Shown here one piece after another: positions 19,671 through 30,019 of a stretch of 32,541 nucleotides of DNA (its first letter is position 1; the number at the start of each line of letters is the position of its first letter). A program made the position numbers and the translations under genes. The stretch is from Nemertoderma westbladi. Lineage: Eukaryota; Xenacoelomorpha; Nemertodermatida; Nemertodermatidae. The notes beneath the pieces are model-generated. The model did no database searches, was not told the DNA's origin, and saw only the letters and a program-made list of their open reading frames with translations. The stretch lies in NCBI GenBank assembly GCA_032718475.1, contig JAUCBJ010006087.1, positions 1 through 32,541 of the forward strand, written 5' to 3'.

Positions 19671-20624
19671 CAAAGCCGCCCAGATCTCCGCAGTGAACTG
19701 GCTGCCCCGATCTGAGGTGATCCTCTGGGGGACTCCAAACCGTGCGACCCATGCGCTGAACATTGCTCTGGCACAGTCATCTGAGGTCGGTGGTCCAGCC
19801 ATTGGAATCACCTCACACCATCTGGTAAAGCGGTCGATGATGGTGAACAGGTGGTCAAAACCACGAGACACAGGGAGAGGGCCAACTATGTCGACATGGA
19901 TGTGCGCAAAGCGCTCCAGGGGTGCGTCGAGGTGTTGGAGTGGAGCCTTGGTGTGTTTGGTGATTTTGGCATACTGGCATGCATGGCACATCTGTGCCCA
20001 CTGAATACAGTTCTTTCTCATGGAAGGCCAGACGTATTTGGAGGCCACCATCTGGGCGGATGCCCGGGCTCCAGGATGCAGTGGTGCTTGCAATGCCTGG
20101 AAGATTCGTCGACGCCAGGATGCTGGAATGAATGGCCGCGGTTGACTGGTCCGTCTGATGTCGCACCAGAGGCTGACGCCATTGTCGGCACTTCGTATCT
20201 GTCGCAAGACGAGGCCGGTGGCCAAGTCTCCAGCCTGAAGGAGTCGGGTTAGGTCTGGATCAGTCTTCTGAGCTTTTGCCATGTCGGCAAAATCAATAGT
20301 GACTGGCAGGATGGGTGCTAAGTCGAGGGCATCGTTCGTAAAAGGTGTGGATGCAGCATCGGAGGCTGACCTCGACATTGCGTTGGCGACAGCATTGTCT
20401 CTCCCTGGAAGGTGCACCAGGTCAGTAGTAAATTCAGAGATGTAACATAAATGGCGGATCTGGCGTGGTGTCTTATCTGCCGATGATGTGATGGCGCCGA
20501 CCAATGGTTTGTGGTCGGTGAAAACAGTGAACTTTCGCCCCTCGACGTACCAGGCAAAGTTCCTGATGGCCAGATAGACTGCCAGTAGCTCGCGATCGAA
20601 GGTGCTGTATTTAGTTTCAGCCAA
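19671..20624 (-). pseudogene. Gypsy pol, RNase H C-terminal part and integrase N-terminal half, cut by BEL
   Basis: This minus-strand segment continues the RT frame without a shift after a single TAG at 20625-20627, so it has no start of its own. RNase H motifs TFDRELLAVYLAI and FTDHKPL come first, then the linker LVHLPGRDNAVANAMSR. Next is an integrase zinc-binding region (LHPGARASAQMV ... CHACQYAKI), in which one expected His before LHPG appears to be Gln. The first two catalytic Asp motifs follow, HVDIVGPLP and ITSDRGSQF. The frame leaves gypsy sequence at the caaag duplication and reads a few residues into the BEL LTR before stopping. The third catalytic residue is at 8303-9117. Confidence 0.88.
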
Positions 20625-21700
20625 CTACATTTTCGCTGAAAAGAAGGAGAGAGGAACCCACATTCCGTCCTGGAATTGTTCAAGGACAGCGTCGACTGCA
20701 CGGTCAGATGCATCTGTAGAGATAGCAGTAAGGGCTCCCTCTCGGGGAAAGGCAAGAGTCGCGGCATTGAGCAGCAGCATCTTGACCTCCTGAAATGCAC
20801 GAAACTGGGGCCAGTTCCAGTCCAGTCGTGTTGGTTTACCTGCCAGAACCTTGTGGAGAGGTTGGAGGACGTGGGCGGCATGGGAGAGGAAGCATCTATA
20901 GAAGTTTATGACACCCAAGAACTCCTGAAGGTCTCTGACTGTTGCCGGTTCTGGGTACTGCTGGATTGCATCGATTCTGTCAGATGGTGGGCAGATGCCA
21001 TCAGCAGAGATGGAGTGTCCCAGGATTGTGAGACTAGGAACACTGAAGACACACTTTTCGATGCCCACATAGCATCCTGACATCCTTCTCATCCCACAAC
21101 TACCGATGAGAATGTCGTCCTGGTAGGGCTTGGAGGCTGGCACTGGTTCATATACCTCATCCATCAGTCTCTGCTGTGCCTGAGACGCATTGGACAGTCC
21201 AAACCCGACTCTGGTAGACTCGAACAGGCCGAACGGAGTCGTTATTGCTGTCTTTGCTATGTCGTCTTCATGGACAGGGATCTGATTGTAGGCGCGTTTG
21301 AGGTCAATCTTAGTAAAGAGATTGCAACCTGCGAATTTGTGTGCAAAGTCCTGGATGTTGGGCAGTGGGTATGAGTCATCCTCTTTGATTGAGTTCAATT
21401 TGCGGTAATCACCGCATGGGCGCCAAGAACCATCTGGCTTCGGCACCATGTGGAGTGGGCTGCTCCAGGCGCTCTTGGACCGCCGCATGCTGCCATCGGC
21501 AACTTGCCCAAGAATGACTCTCTTGGCAATTGCCAACTTTTCAGGATCGAGTCTGCGTGGTTTCGACCGGACAGGCGGCCCATGGGGAGGTATATGGTGG
21601 ATTACACCATGGGCGACTGTCTTCGAAGAGAAATCTGGTTGAGTAATCGACGGAAACTCGGCCAGGATGTCATTCCAGCGACTGCTGGAAGATGGCAGGA
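20625..21700 (-). pseudogene. Gypsy pol, reverse transcriptase and start of RNase H
   Basis: The frame is open from 22052, but everything upstream of about 21700 reads as out-of-frame gag or LTR sequence, so the credible coding part begins near ILAEFPSITQPDF. RT motifs follow: WSSPLHMVPKPDGSWRPCGDYR, FTKIDLKRAYNQIPV, TPFGLFE, a FGLSNASQAQQRLMDEV block and the active site YQDDILIGS with both Asp present. The RT thumb, the connection and the first RNase H Asp (STDASDRAV) come next. Between the active site and EKCVFSVPSL the spacing is shorter than usual for the family by roughly 15 residues, suggesting a small deletion. The frame ends in TAG between RNase H blocks that are normally continuous. 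Confidence 0.87.
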
Positions 21701-21967
21701 GGGAGGAGATGCTTGGGCAGTGCCCATATGCCAGGATCTGGAGGGAGGCATTTTGAGGGCTTCCGCAGCGGCGAGAGTATCGGCTGGGCCCACATGGAGA
21801 AGGGACAAGTTGCCCGGGTCCTGCCTGATCAGCAGGATAGCAACTGGGTTTTGGGCGAGGGCTGCCGCTGCGACTTGGGCATTGTGGATGAGTTGTTCCG
21901 CCTCTTCCCTCAACTCGTGGGGGGCGTTGGCGATCGCCTGAATTTGGTCCGCCAGCAACTTCACCAT
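21602..21967 (-). pseudogene. Gypsy gag remnant (N-terminal part)
   Basis: The first ATG after the primer-binding site (21967) opens a 121-codon frame beginning MVKLLADQIQAIANAP, a helical Ala/Glu-rich stretch at the position of the Gag start. Downstream, past about residue 45, the frame overlaps the region where the pol frame becomes recognisable. No capsid homology region, zinc knuckle or protease is found anywhere between LTR and RT, and only about 300 bp are available. I infer an internal deletion that removed most of gag and protease. Confidence 0.5.
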
Positions 21968-21985
21968 TATGCTGCGCGTTCAGAT

Positions 21986-22001
21986 CTCGTCTGGGGCACC
22001 A
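21986..22001 (-). other. Candidate primer-binding site of the gypsy element
   Basis: On the minus strand TGGTGCCCCAGACGAG follows the 5' LTR end (22003) after one base. It begins with TGG, the complement of the CCA at tRNA 3' ends. The matching tRNA was not identified. Confidence 0.55.
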
Positions 22002-22002
22002 G

Positions 22003-22241
22003 TGTGGTGCACAGGCCGAAATGAGTTCTAGTTGAATGAGGCCCACATGCAACCAACAAGAAAAGACTTAATGACAGATTGACAGATAAAGTATATCAGT
22101 ATTGCAGTATTGCAGTAGTAGGTTATAGGTTATAGCATTAGGTACAACAGCAGTTCTCACATACCGGTAGGTAGGACTATATGTACCGATGAGTTAGGAC
22201 CACATGACATATGATATATATATGAATCCGAGTTCCCCACA
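22003..22241 (-). repeat. 5' LTR of the gypsy element (239 bp)
   Basis: Runs from TGTGGTGCAC (plus strand) to GTTCCCCACA and is flanked on the right by the duplicated cgct. It is the intact partner of the split LTR at 6892-8302. It contains short tandem duplications absent from the partner, attgcagt twice at about 22100-22115 and taggttata twice at about 22119-22136. Confidence 0.9.
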
Positions 22242-23650
22242 CGCTCCAGTTGTATAATAGCTTCGGCGCTGTAATTAACGCTGTTAGATAGATAATTTAA
22301 CGCACTATAAGTCTGTGTAAACAAATCTCCCGTAAGTTAAGTAGTTTTCGAGCCCTTTTTGGACCCTTTTGCCGACTTATTTTTTATACCCCCATTCGAT
22401 AGGAACGTAGCCTCCGTGGTATTTTACGCATTCCAAAAAGAATTGGCAGTTTCCTATTCGTGTTGTTGAATTAAAAATTTCGGAAATATTAATTATGTAA
22501 AAAAGATGGAAAAAACGGACAAAGTTATGACCCCTTTTTCCACCCGAAATATTAATAAATATATTAGCCGTGTTATAGCGGATCCCGCAAGGTCATTTTG
22601 TCCGTTTTTTCAACTTTGACGGACAATTTCGGGAAAAAGGCGAGGTAATATTTCTTGAAAAAAAAAAACGAATTCACTTATTAATCCCTTCTATCGTATC
22701 CCGGCGTCGGCTAAGCAATAACCTAGGGTTTTTTCGAGCCACTGTAGAGCAACTTTCAAAAAAATTTAAAAATTGTCCAAAAAATGACGGTTTTTTGGCC
22801 GCCGTGTCCGTCGAGGGGATAGATTTACTAATGTTAGAGTTGCTAATATCTTAGAATTCCGAGCCGCTCCCCTGGTGCGAAAATAAATAAAAAATGGTCG
22901 GTTCCTTCATCGAAAAGTCCCCCAGAATCCCAAGTTAACCTATATAGTTAGCGATGGCCTTCGGCTTTTGGAGCGGCCGAGGTATTCACCTCCCTCATAA
23001 CGGCCGCGGCTGTGTCACGTCAAACGGTAAAATGTTTATCCCACCAAGGTTACCCGGGTATGCCCACATTTTTTGTTTTTTGTGTTTTTTTTTTGTATAT
23101 TACCGGTATTGTTCTAGATTATACCATCTCCCACAATACTATGGTATTGGTAGCTATTAAATTTTTATTTTGTGGTACCTAGTAATTTTTTTTGTTAGCT
23201 ATAAAAATTAAAAAAAATTATTTTATGTAAATAATTCTTTGAAAATGTATATTTCAATAAATTAACTAAAGTTACATAAATAAAATCAAACACAAGTTAC
23301 TCAAATAACAATTTATTTATTATTGTAATGCTGGTTTATTAGATCGAGTAAGTCCTTGAAAGGCGTTTAGGCCTATATAATATTAGGAACAAGAAACAAA
23401 ACAACTGAACAAAATACGCTAAAAACGTCATAATAAAAGACATTTTCACAAGAAAAAAGTTCGTCAAATTTTTTCAATTATGACTTTTTCACTAGCTAAT
23501 ATAAAGTACTAGGTAACACAAAATCAAAATTACTAGCTACCATCTTACTGTCAGAGGGTCAAATATTTGTTCTAGAACAAGAAACCTCATGATATAAACC
23601 GATAATCACTAATATAATTAATATATTTTTTTTAATTTGGGCATACTTAC
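22242..23650. other. Noncoding AT-rich flank, right side of the gypsy target site
   Basis: No gene is recognised; the 68-aa ORF at 22954-23160 has a T-rich tail and no motif. Around 22515-22630 a gcggacaaagtt/aactttgacggac inverted pair is visible. From about 23100 the sequence becomes very AT-rich with ctagcta words and one GTTCTAGAAC (23569-23578). The stretch continues the pre-insertion locus of 6516-6891. Confidence 0.5.
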
Positions 23651-24699
23651 TGTAAAAGCTTTTGCGGACAAAATAAGTCATTTTTCGCAATGCGCTAAAT
23701 AATCTAAAAGGGTCTTATAATTGTACACCTACGCGCCTGTCAAGAAACCCAAAGTTGGGATGACGAAATCTACCAGCTGTTCCTTTGTGTGAGAAATGTT
23801 CCTTTGTTGACATATCTCGGCCAATCAGAGCGATCTCTTTTTCTCTGTGGACAGCGGCCTATGAGATCTGACGCAATGCGGCAGTTTCCGAGAATCCATG
23901 CTTGATTCAGGATTCATTCGGACGTTCTGACTTTCAGACTTTGCCCTAACATCAGAGGCTAGATAGAGTTATAAGAACGCAAATCTATTAACTTAACATA
24001 CCACCGTAATTCATACTTCTTTCAACATACTGACTGATTTCACCGCACTGTTTTCTAATATACTGTTATGTATTATTGTCAATTGCTGTTTATATTAATG
24101 GATGTTATATTTGGAGAATACTGATAAATAATCGTAAAATCCCCTCAACTTCTTAATTACTGAGGTTAGCAGAAGGGTGTATCAGTAGCAATTGGGGTTC
24201 AATTTATAGTGGTTTTTGTGTGAAATAAATGCTATTTCATAATCCCAATGTACGTGAGTTGCAATCCTCCTTATATATGATCAAATCAGTGACTGTCGGC
24301 AAATCAGTGTGCATTAGTGTGTATTAGTGTGATATTAGTGTGAAGGTTAATAAAGCATTCCTAAAGAATGCGCTATTTGCGATATCCTATTGCCTCTAGT
24401 TGTGATTAGTGTAAGTCATAACTCTGTTTGATACTTAAAGCGCCACGTCCCAAAGGAACTGTTAATATTTCCCTGAAAGTAAATATAGTTGTCGGAGATT
24501 ATATAGTAGCGATCAATCGAATAATACAAAGTAGCCTATTGCAATAATTTTCTCTAGAACTGAATCCAGTCTCCCACACCGTGGGTCATACGCCGCGCAT
24601 AGACTGGTTTCAACGGATGTCAATTAGTAAAGGCAATAGTCGATTCATGAGATACTTAAATTAGCAAGTTAAACTGTTAAAGGTCTAATAGCGCGAACA
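23651..24699. mobile_element. Solo LTR, family X copy 2 (1,049 bp)
   Basis: Begins TGTAAAAGCTTTTGCGG, ends AGCGCGAACA, and is flanked by the 5-bp duplication cttac (23646-23650, 24700-24704). It corresponds along its length to 6973-8145 with moderate divergence and indels. Shared blocks include ggccaatcagag near 23820, agcgccacgtcccaaaggaactgttaatattt near 24439 and gttaaaggtcta.tagcgcgaaca at the end. It lies immediately upstream of the Merlin relic, which begins at the right-hand duplication. Confidence 0.78.
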
Positions 24700-24710
24700 C
24701 TTACTATACT

Positions 24711-25310
24711 AATGCCGATTTGAGTTATCTAAAGTCTCAACACGAAATTGGTACCGCGGCTCATACCTATGTTGATTGGAGTAATTTTCTTCGAGATATA
24801 TGTGCTGAGTGGTTACTGAAGAATCCTGTAAAATTTAGGCGGGGAAGGAAAAGTGGTAGAAATATATGAAAGTGTGATTCTCAGACATAAGTACAATAAA
24901 GGAAGATCAGCGAAACAGCAGTGGGTGTTCGGGGGTATAGATGTGGAGAGCAAACAGGGATTTCTTGTTCCAGTGGAGCAGCGTGATGCAGACACATTGT
25001 TGCCCATAATATTGAAATATATAAAGCCAGGGTCAACTATCTGTTCGGATTTATGGAAGGCGTATAATACTATTAGTAAATTATGATTACCAACATCTAA
25101 CTCTGAATGAATCATTCAATCTAATTCGTGGATCCCGACACGGGTGCCTGCACTAATGCCGTCGAGAACATGTGGATGCGTGCGAAACGTCGTAACAAGA
25201 AAGCTTGTGGTACACACCGCACACTTTTGGAAAGCAATTTAATAGAGTTCATTGTGGTGGTAAAACTTTGGAAAAGATCCCTTTAGAAACATAATTGAAC
25301 AAATCGCAAA
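24711..25310 (+). pseudogene. Merlin-superfamily (ISXO2/IS1016-like) transposase relic, frameshifted
   Basis: Homologous sequence moves through all three frames. 24711-24840 gives LKSQHEIGTAAHTYVDW and FLRDICAEW. From about 24835 it gives GGEGKVVEIYES ... NKGRSAKQQWVFGGIDVES and ADTLLPIILKYIKPGST with ICSDLWKAY. From 25085 it gives YQHLTLNESFNLI. From 25131 it gives DPDTGACTNAVENMWMRAKR with GTHRTLLESNLIEF. These are the DDE blocks of Merlin transposases, which cut and paste DNA elements. At least three frameshifts are present, and the position of the first catalytic Asp (normally EIDES) reads EIYES. The second Asp (SDLWKAY) and the later acidic residue (VENMW) remain. The N terminus is missing where the solo LTR abuts it. 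The copy is dead. No terminal inverted repeats were found. Confidence 0.88.
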
Positions 25311-25507
25311 TATAAATACATCAATTTATGTTAAATATGTGGTGGTAAAACTTTGGAAAAGATCCCTTTAGAAACATAATTGAACAAATCGCAAATATAA
25401 ATACATCAATTTATGTTAAATATGTGGTGGTAAAACTTTGGAAAAGATCCCTTTAGAAACATAATTGAACAAATCGCAAATATAAATACATCAATTTATG
25501 TTAAATA
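25253..25507. repeat. Three perfect tandem copies of an 85-bp unit derived from the Merlin 3' end
   Basis: Units start with TGTGGTGG at 25253, 25338 and 25423 and look identical over 85 bp. Read in the appropriate frame the unit gives NFGKDPFRNIIEQIANIN, which fits the C-terminal tail of a Merlin transposase, so the array arose by triplication of the transposase 3' end. Identity among copies implies a recent event. Confidence 0.93.
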
Positions 25508-28073
25508 TAGCGATGCTGTATAATATATAAATAAAATTATTAGTAATATTAGTAAAATTTTGCAGTCAAAAATAATTTCTTAATAGCTAATCTAGAATCC
25601 TAATTCTAGAACAAGATTTTGATAATATTTTTATTGGAAAACTTTTAGAAGATGATTTGGGAACACACATAATCCATAAAATGGATTGTTATAAAAGGTT
25701 ATAAAATTTTGAAAAATGTGGGGGGGAAACTGTAAAAGTACCAGCACTCTTTACTAATAGATCCGCTTAACTAATAATGGATATTCAATTGAGTTCCGTT
25801 TTGGAGTTCGCCTTGCAGACGCTAAAGTTACAATAACTTTTGAGTGTGTGAATGATTTTGCTCAAATTACTTGTAAAGCTTTTCTACTCAGATGCTCTTT
25901 CAACACATGTAATACTATTTAAGAAATTCTACCAAAAATATTTTATTTTACTTTTTTCGCCATGAAAAAAGTAAAAGCATTACAATCCTATACAAATTTT
26001 TCTCCTTTTCTCCTGATATTGATGCGAAAAGTAACAATTTCAGAATAAAAAACGTTTTTAAAATGAAATTTTAAAAACAATAGCTACTCCGTATGACAGA
26101 ATTATAAACTTATATTCCAGAACAAAAGCCCTCAAGAAGACAATATAGTCTTTTACAGAATGAAAAACCAAAAGATGGTTAACAACCAGGTACACTGAGC
26201 ATAGTAATTCTCAATAAAAGTAAAAGACGGCCAAATGCAATAGGGTTGAGCGCGAGACAGCAGATGTTGGTATTGACAGTTGGGAGAGGCCATTGAAACA
26301 TATATTGCGGACATACAAGATCAGATATTATTTCCGGTCCACCATTATCGGACTCGCTGGCGGAATGGTTACTTGGTGCCAGACCTGGGGGTCAACAGTT
26401 CTATCCCACCTGGACGTTATTACCGGATTCGCTAATCTCTGCCCAACGAAAATTGTAATAATAACTATTTAAGTGGTGGCAAAACAAAGAAAGCAAGACA
26501 AAAAAGTTATTTTTTGCCACCAATTAATTACGTCGTTTTATTTGTAAGTCTTCTCACTTTTATCTGTTCCTATTCCAGCATATCTATCATCCAGCTTCTT
26601 CCATAGTGAAATACGGGCATTGCTACACCTTGGGTACCCAGAGTTTGAGCAATTTTTTCATATAAAAAGGCTTTTATAATGAGGTTCTTTTAGAACAAAT
26701 ATTTTACCTTCTGATATGATATGATATCTCATATGATATGATATATATCTATTATGATATTTTTTCCATAAAATGTTCTTGAAAAAAGTGTTCTATAACA
26801 AAAATATTTATCAAAATGATAACTAACACTTGTTCTATAACATTTATAAAAAAGTAGAAAAAACTAGCTAATATAAAAAATATAAAATGTATTCTAAAAC
26901 AAAAAAAAGTGTTCTAGAACAAAAAATGTTTCTCAAAATGTATAGCTAACACGTGTTCTATAACATTTATAAAAAAATTTGCAAAATCTAGCTAGTATTA
27001 TAAATTTTCTATGTAATCTATTCTCTATATAAATGCAATTTTATTATTAATGTCATGGAAACATTGCTTTTTGTTTTTTTTTTTTGTTAACGACTTTGAC
27101 TAAAAAAGTGACTTACAACAAATAAAAGTAATAGTTATATGGGAGATATGACAATAAAATAATATGAGAATTCTAGAATAGATAGTCAGATAAATTATCG
27201 ATTATTACCATATTTTAAAGAAATGTTCACACAATGTTAAGGCGATCTAAAAGTCTTGAAAATGTGCACAACTGCAAGCTGACTGAAGTTGAATTTACAA
27301 ATATAATATTTAGAAATTATACATCTTGGGAGTGTTGTGGGAAGTAAACTTTATGGTAACTAGTGTTTTTGGTATATACTTTTTGCATAGAAAGGTTACA
27401 AAACATGTTATATATTTATTTTAAAAATAATACCTTTCTAGAACATATATTTTCCGTTTTTACAAAACGTTCGATTTGTAAGAAGTAAGTTTTTAGTAAA
27501 GAAAAGTTGTATGTTTGTATTAATTAGCATGGGATTTAATTGTTCTAAAACGTGTTCAAAATTTATTTAAAAAATGTAAGAATTCACATACCAGAAAAAA
27601 TGTTATTTAATTAATCACAATTTATTTTACTCTTATTTAATAACTATTCCTACCTTCGAACACGTAAGGGAAGTCATGTGCAGCGCTGGTAGGATTTCGA
27701 AGTTCCATTGAATAAAACGGAATCTCAAGATTCGATTACTTAAGAGCTTATACACCATGAACCGTAGTATAGTGTAATTTTCTGATGACACGCCCCCCCC
27801 CCCCAGATTTTTCTACAAATCTGTATCATATTGCTTAAAATTTGAAACACAACTAGTTCAACTCACTGTGGTTGTTACAATGAAGCCGGAATTTTCTATT
27901 TCGCCTTTAAATTTTTTTAATAAGCGTTTTAAAAAAGTGTCTTTTGCGAATTCGTACCCTCCGTATCATTGCCATTCTTCACATTAAGATTTCGTTACAA
28001 GGATTCAAAATAAGTAAGAATTTCTGAATTTCGTTGAGAAACAGCTGAGATATAGCCGTTCAAAGATTGCAAG
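25508..28073. other. Long AT-rich noncoding stretch with dispersed short repeats
   Basis: No gene is seen. It contains several TTCTAGAA palindromes (25604, 26912, 27171, 27436), repeated words such as ttctataacatttataaaaaa (about 26832 and 26958), a GATAT-type microsatellite at about 26715-26757, and a run of 13 C at about 27790-27803 next to a small hairpin (agatttttctacaaatct). The paired segments at 26812-26870 and 26925-26995 (aaaatg.ta.agctaacac.tgttctataacatttataaaaaa) look like a diverged tandem duplication. Confidence 0.55.
26349..26432 (+). ncRNA. tRNA-like segment, possible SINE head
   Basis: TGGCGGAATGGTTA resembles the pol III A box of Leu/Ser-type tRNAs, and CAGTTCTATCCC about 40 bp later resembles a B box. 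Stems pair poorly, so a functional tRNA is unlikely. Similar 15-bp direct repeats, attatcggactcgct (26344-26358) and attaccggattcgct (26418-26432), lie at the two ends and could be an imperfect target duplication. Confidence 0.3.
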
Positions 28074-28767
28074 AATGGGGTAGACGACTCGGAAAATTTT
28101 TTTCGAGTTTTCGTTGGTTTCATGTGAAAGAGCATGTGAAAAAACCCCAGAGAGCAATTTTACTTAAAAAAAATTAATATTGGCCGAGTTATAGCGATTT
28201 TAAAACGCAAAATTAGCAACATCGAAAAATCAGGCCGTTTCAGAAAACTGCACTAGTGACGTCACTAGTGCAGCAGTAAATGTTCATTGGTTACTATACA
28301 ATATAAATCTCTTAGTAACTAAAATAAATTGTGTAGCTAATATTTATTTAGTGTGTTTTTGTGTTGTGTTAATAATACATTATTTGATATCTTAATGTGG
28401 AAATTGATTCATAACAAGATAATTATTCCAGAATAATATTTATTTATCCCAAACTATACAGTTGTTAGCTATAAAAATAAAACATATTTTGTAGCTAAAA
28501 CTGCCAGGTGGTAGAAATCCATTAGCTTATTGATGTTTTATTCAGCTTCAAATCTTATATTACGGATTCGGATTGTGGATTCGCACTTTTTCGATTGTAA
28601 TTATTTTTATACAAGTTAAATTATTGAATTCCAAAAAGCATTGATAGAGTTAGTCCATGTAGCTGTAATGGATGACGTCGTATCTTCAGCTGCCATCTCA
28701 ATACAATCAGCATTAATCAGAATTTAGTTGAACTATAACTACTGTATAATTTACATTTTTTAATTAT

Positions 28768-29172
28768 CTATTTTTTCACAATTTTGGGAAATATATATTC
28801 CTTCCAGAAGCTACGACTACTTTTCAGTAAACTTTGCATGTATATGGAATCATATGATACTTCAACTATTTTCACTTCGCCATTTATTTCAAAAGATGGA
28901 TCTGCGACACTAAACAAGGCCAATTGTTTATTGCAAAGAAGCATTTGAAGTTGGATTTGTGACATGAATTTAGCGCTTACGATATTCGATTGTGTAAGAT
29001 AAGATTTTTGAATGGCATGTTTTGATGTTGGACATTTTACTTCTACCACATGCGTTGGTGTAATGGCATCTGAAATGGGATCAAAAAATAAGATTTTGTG
29101 GTATTTTATAAAAACACTAGCTACAATATTAAAACAGTACATACCATTGAAAACACTAGTTACCACAAACAT
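28768..29172 (-). CDS. YqaJ/lambda-exonuclease-like (PD-(D/E)XK) nuclease fragment (134 aa ORF)
   Basis: The C-terminal 100 residues fit the YqaJ viral-recombinase family: HVVEVKCP (catalytic E-x-K strand), a helix with FMSQIQLQML (the conserved Gln helix), a strand LALFSVADP, and the C-terminal FWKEYIFPKI helix. The upstream part (residues 1-34, including FIKYHKILFFDPIS) does not fit. A possible intron explains it: on the minus strand GTATGT at 29144-29139 and TTTTTTGATCCCATTTCAG ending at 29070 would remove 75 bp and join the frame just before AITPTHVVEVKCP. The exon 28768-29069 is therefore the confident part. The N terminus of the domain is absent. In this family the protein degrades or nicks DNA; a role in transposition is inferred from its place between inverted repeats. 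Confidence 0.65.
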   Translation of the reverse strand: MFVVTSVFNGMYCFNIVASVFIKYHKILFFDPISDAITPTHVVEVKCPTSKHAIQKSYLTQSNIVSAKFMSQIQLQMLLCNKQLALFSVADPSFEINGEVKIVEVSYDSIYMQSLLKSSRSFWKEYIFPKIVKK

Positions 29173-29430
29173 TTGTTTTTATTTTCTTTAAAACATTTTT
29201 TTTTTCACATGTAACTAGCCAAAATATGTCAAGAACATAAATCAATAGCCCAAAACATTATGTTTTGGTATTTTGATATTTTTGGATGTCAAACCAAAAA
29301 CAGCTATTATGAAAGGCAGAATAATGGTGACACGTGCAACACTAGTACCAGTAACACTTTACAGTGAACTGACAAAAAATCTAAATAATTTCCATCTAGT
29401 GCTAATCTACCCATCCCGCATTGTTCGCTG

Positions 29431-29618
29431 TAAAAACAATAAAAAAATAGATTAATGAAACGCCTGGCAGTATTTAGCTAGCTATATTTATTCTTAGCTA
29501 CACCTCTACGATACAGGTATAAAATGTAAAAACAATAAAAAAAATAGATTAATGAAACGCCTGGCAGTATTTAGCTAGCTATATTTATTTTTAGCTACAC
29601 CTCTACGATACAGGTATG
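29431..29618. repeat. Tandem duplication of a 96-bp unit
   Basis: The unit starting taaaaacaataaaaaaa at 29431 recurs at 29527 with one-base differences (run length of A, cttag against tttag). Shared internal sequence includes gaaacgcctggcag and tagctagctatatttatt. It lies within the TIR element. Confidence 0.92.
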
Positions 29619-30019
29619 GGCGAAATAAATATTATTCTAGAATAATTAACTTGATATGCATAATTTGCCTCCATGCCGCTATCCTATAATCGATTCTTAA
29701 CACAACATAAATACACATCCAAATAAATACATAGCTACATTTTATTATTTGTTTTATTTTAGATACTGCAATATTATACTTTATATTAGCCAATCAACTG
29801 CGCTTGACAACTGTTGCTGTGTTATGGCTGACGTCACTCGTGCAGTTTTCTGAAACGGCCTGATTTTTCGATGTTGCTAATTTTGCGTTTTAAAATTGCT
29901 ATAACCCGGCAAATATTAATTTTTTTTAAGTAAAATTGCTCTCTGGGGTTTTTTCACATGCTCTTTCACATGAAACCAACGAAAACTCGAAAAAAAATTT
30001 CCGAGTCGTCTACCCCATT

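Larger units (their letters stand above)
6892..22241 (-). mobile_element. Ty3/gypsy LTR retrotransposon, carrying two nested insertions
   Basis: Matching LTRs at 22003-22241 (5' LTR in minus orientation) and 6892-8302 (3' LTR, itself interrupted) are bounded by TGTGG...CCACA. The four bases cgct flank the element at 6888-6891 and 22242-22245 as a target-site duplication. Reading right to left the order is LTR, primer-binding site, gag remnant, RT, RNase H, first part of integrase, BEL insertion, rest of integrase, polypurine tract and LTR. Without the nested DNA the element is only about 3.6 kb, shorter than the usual 4.5-5.5 kb, because most of gag and the protease are missing. It is the oldest layer of the stack, since both other insertions lie inside it. 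Confidence 0.88.
28074..30019. mobile_element. 1.95-kb DNA transposon with about 190-bp terminal inverted repeats, ISL2EU-like candidate
   Basis: 28074-28264 and 29829-30019 are inverted copies of each other with few mismatches. The outer ends read aatggggtagacgactcgg and the inner ends read cactagtgacgtcac. If the termini are GGGGTAGAC, the element is flanked by AT on both sides (28075-28076 and 30017-30018), consistent with a 2-bp duplication. Inside is a minus-strand ORF resembling YqaJ nucleases. From general knowledge, ISL2EU-type eukaryotic transposons encode a YqaJ-like nuclease along with their transposase. No transposase is seen here, so this is probably a deleted, non-autonomous copy. 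Superfamily assignment is tentative. Confidence 0.65.

Noticed and set aside
22003-22052. ATG at 22052 as start of the gypsy pol protein
   Set aside because: It lies inside the LTR upstream of the primer-binding site, and the residues that follow are out-of-frame LTR and gag sequence.
29273-29455. 60-aa plus-strand ORF inside the TIR element as a transposase fragment
   Set aside because: No catalytic motif or family resemblance was seen, and it runs into the 96-bp duplicated AT-rich repeat.
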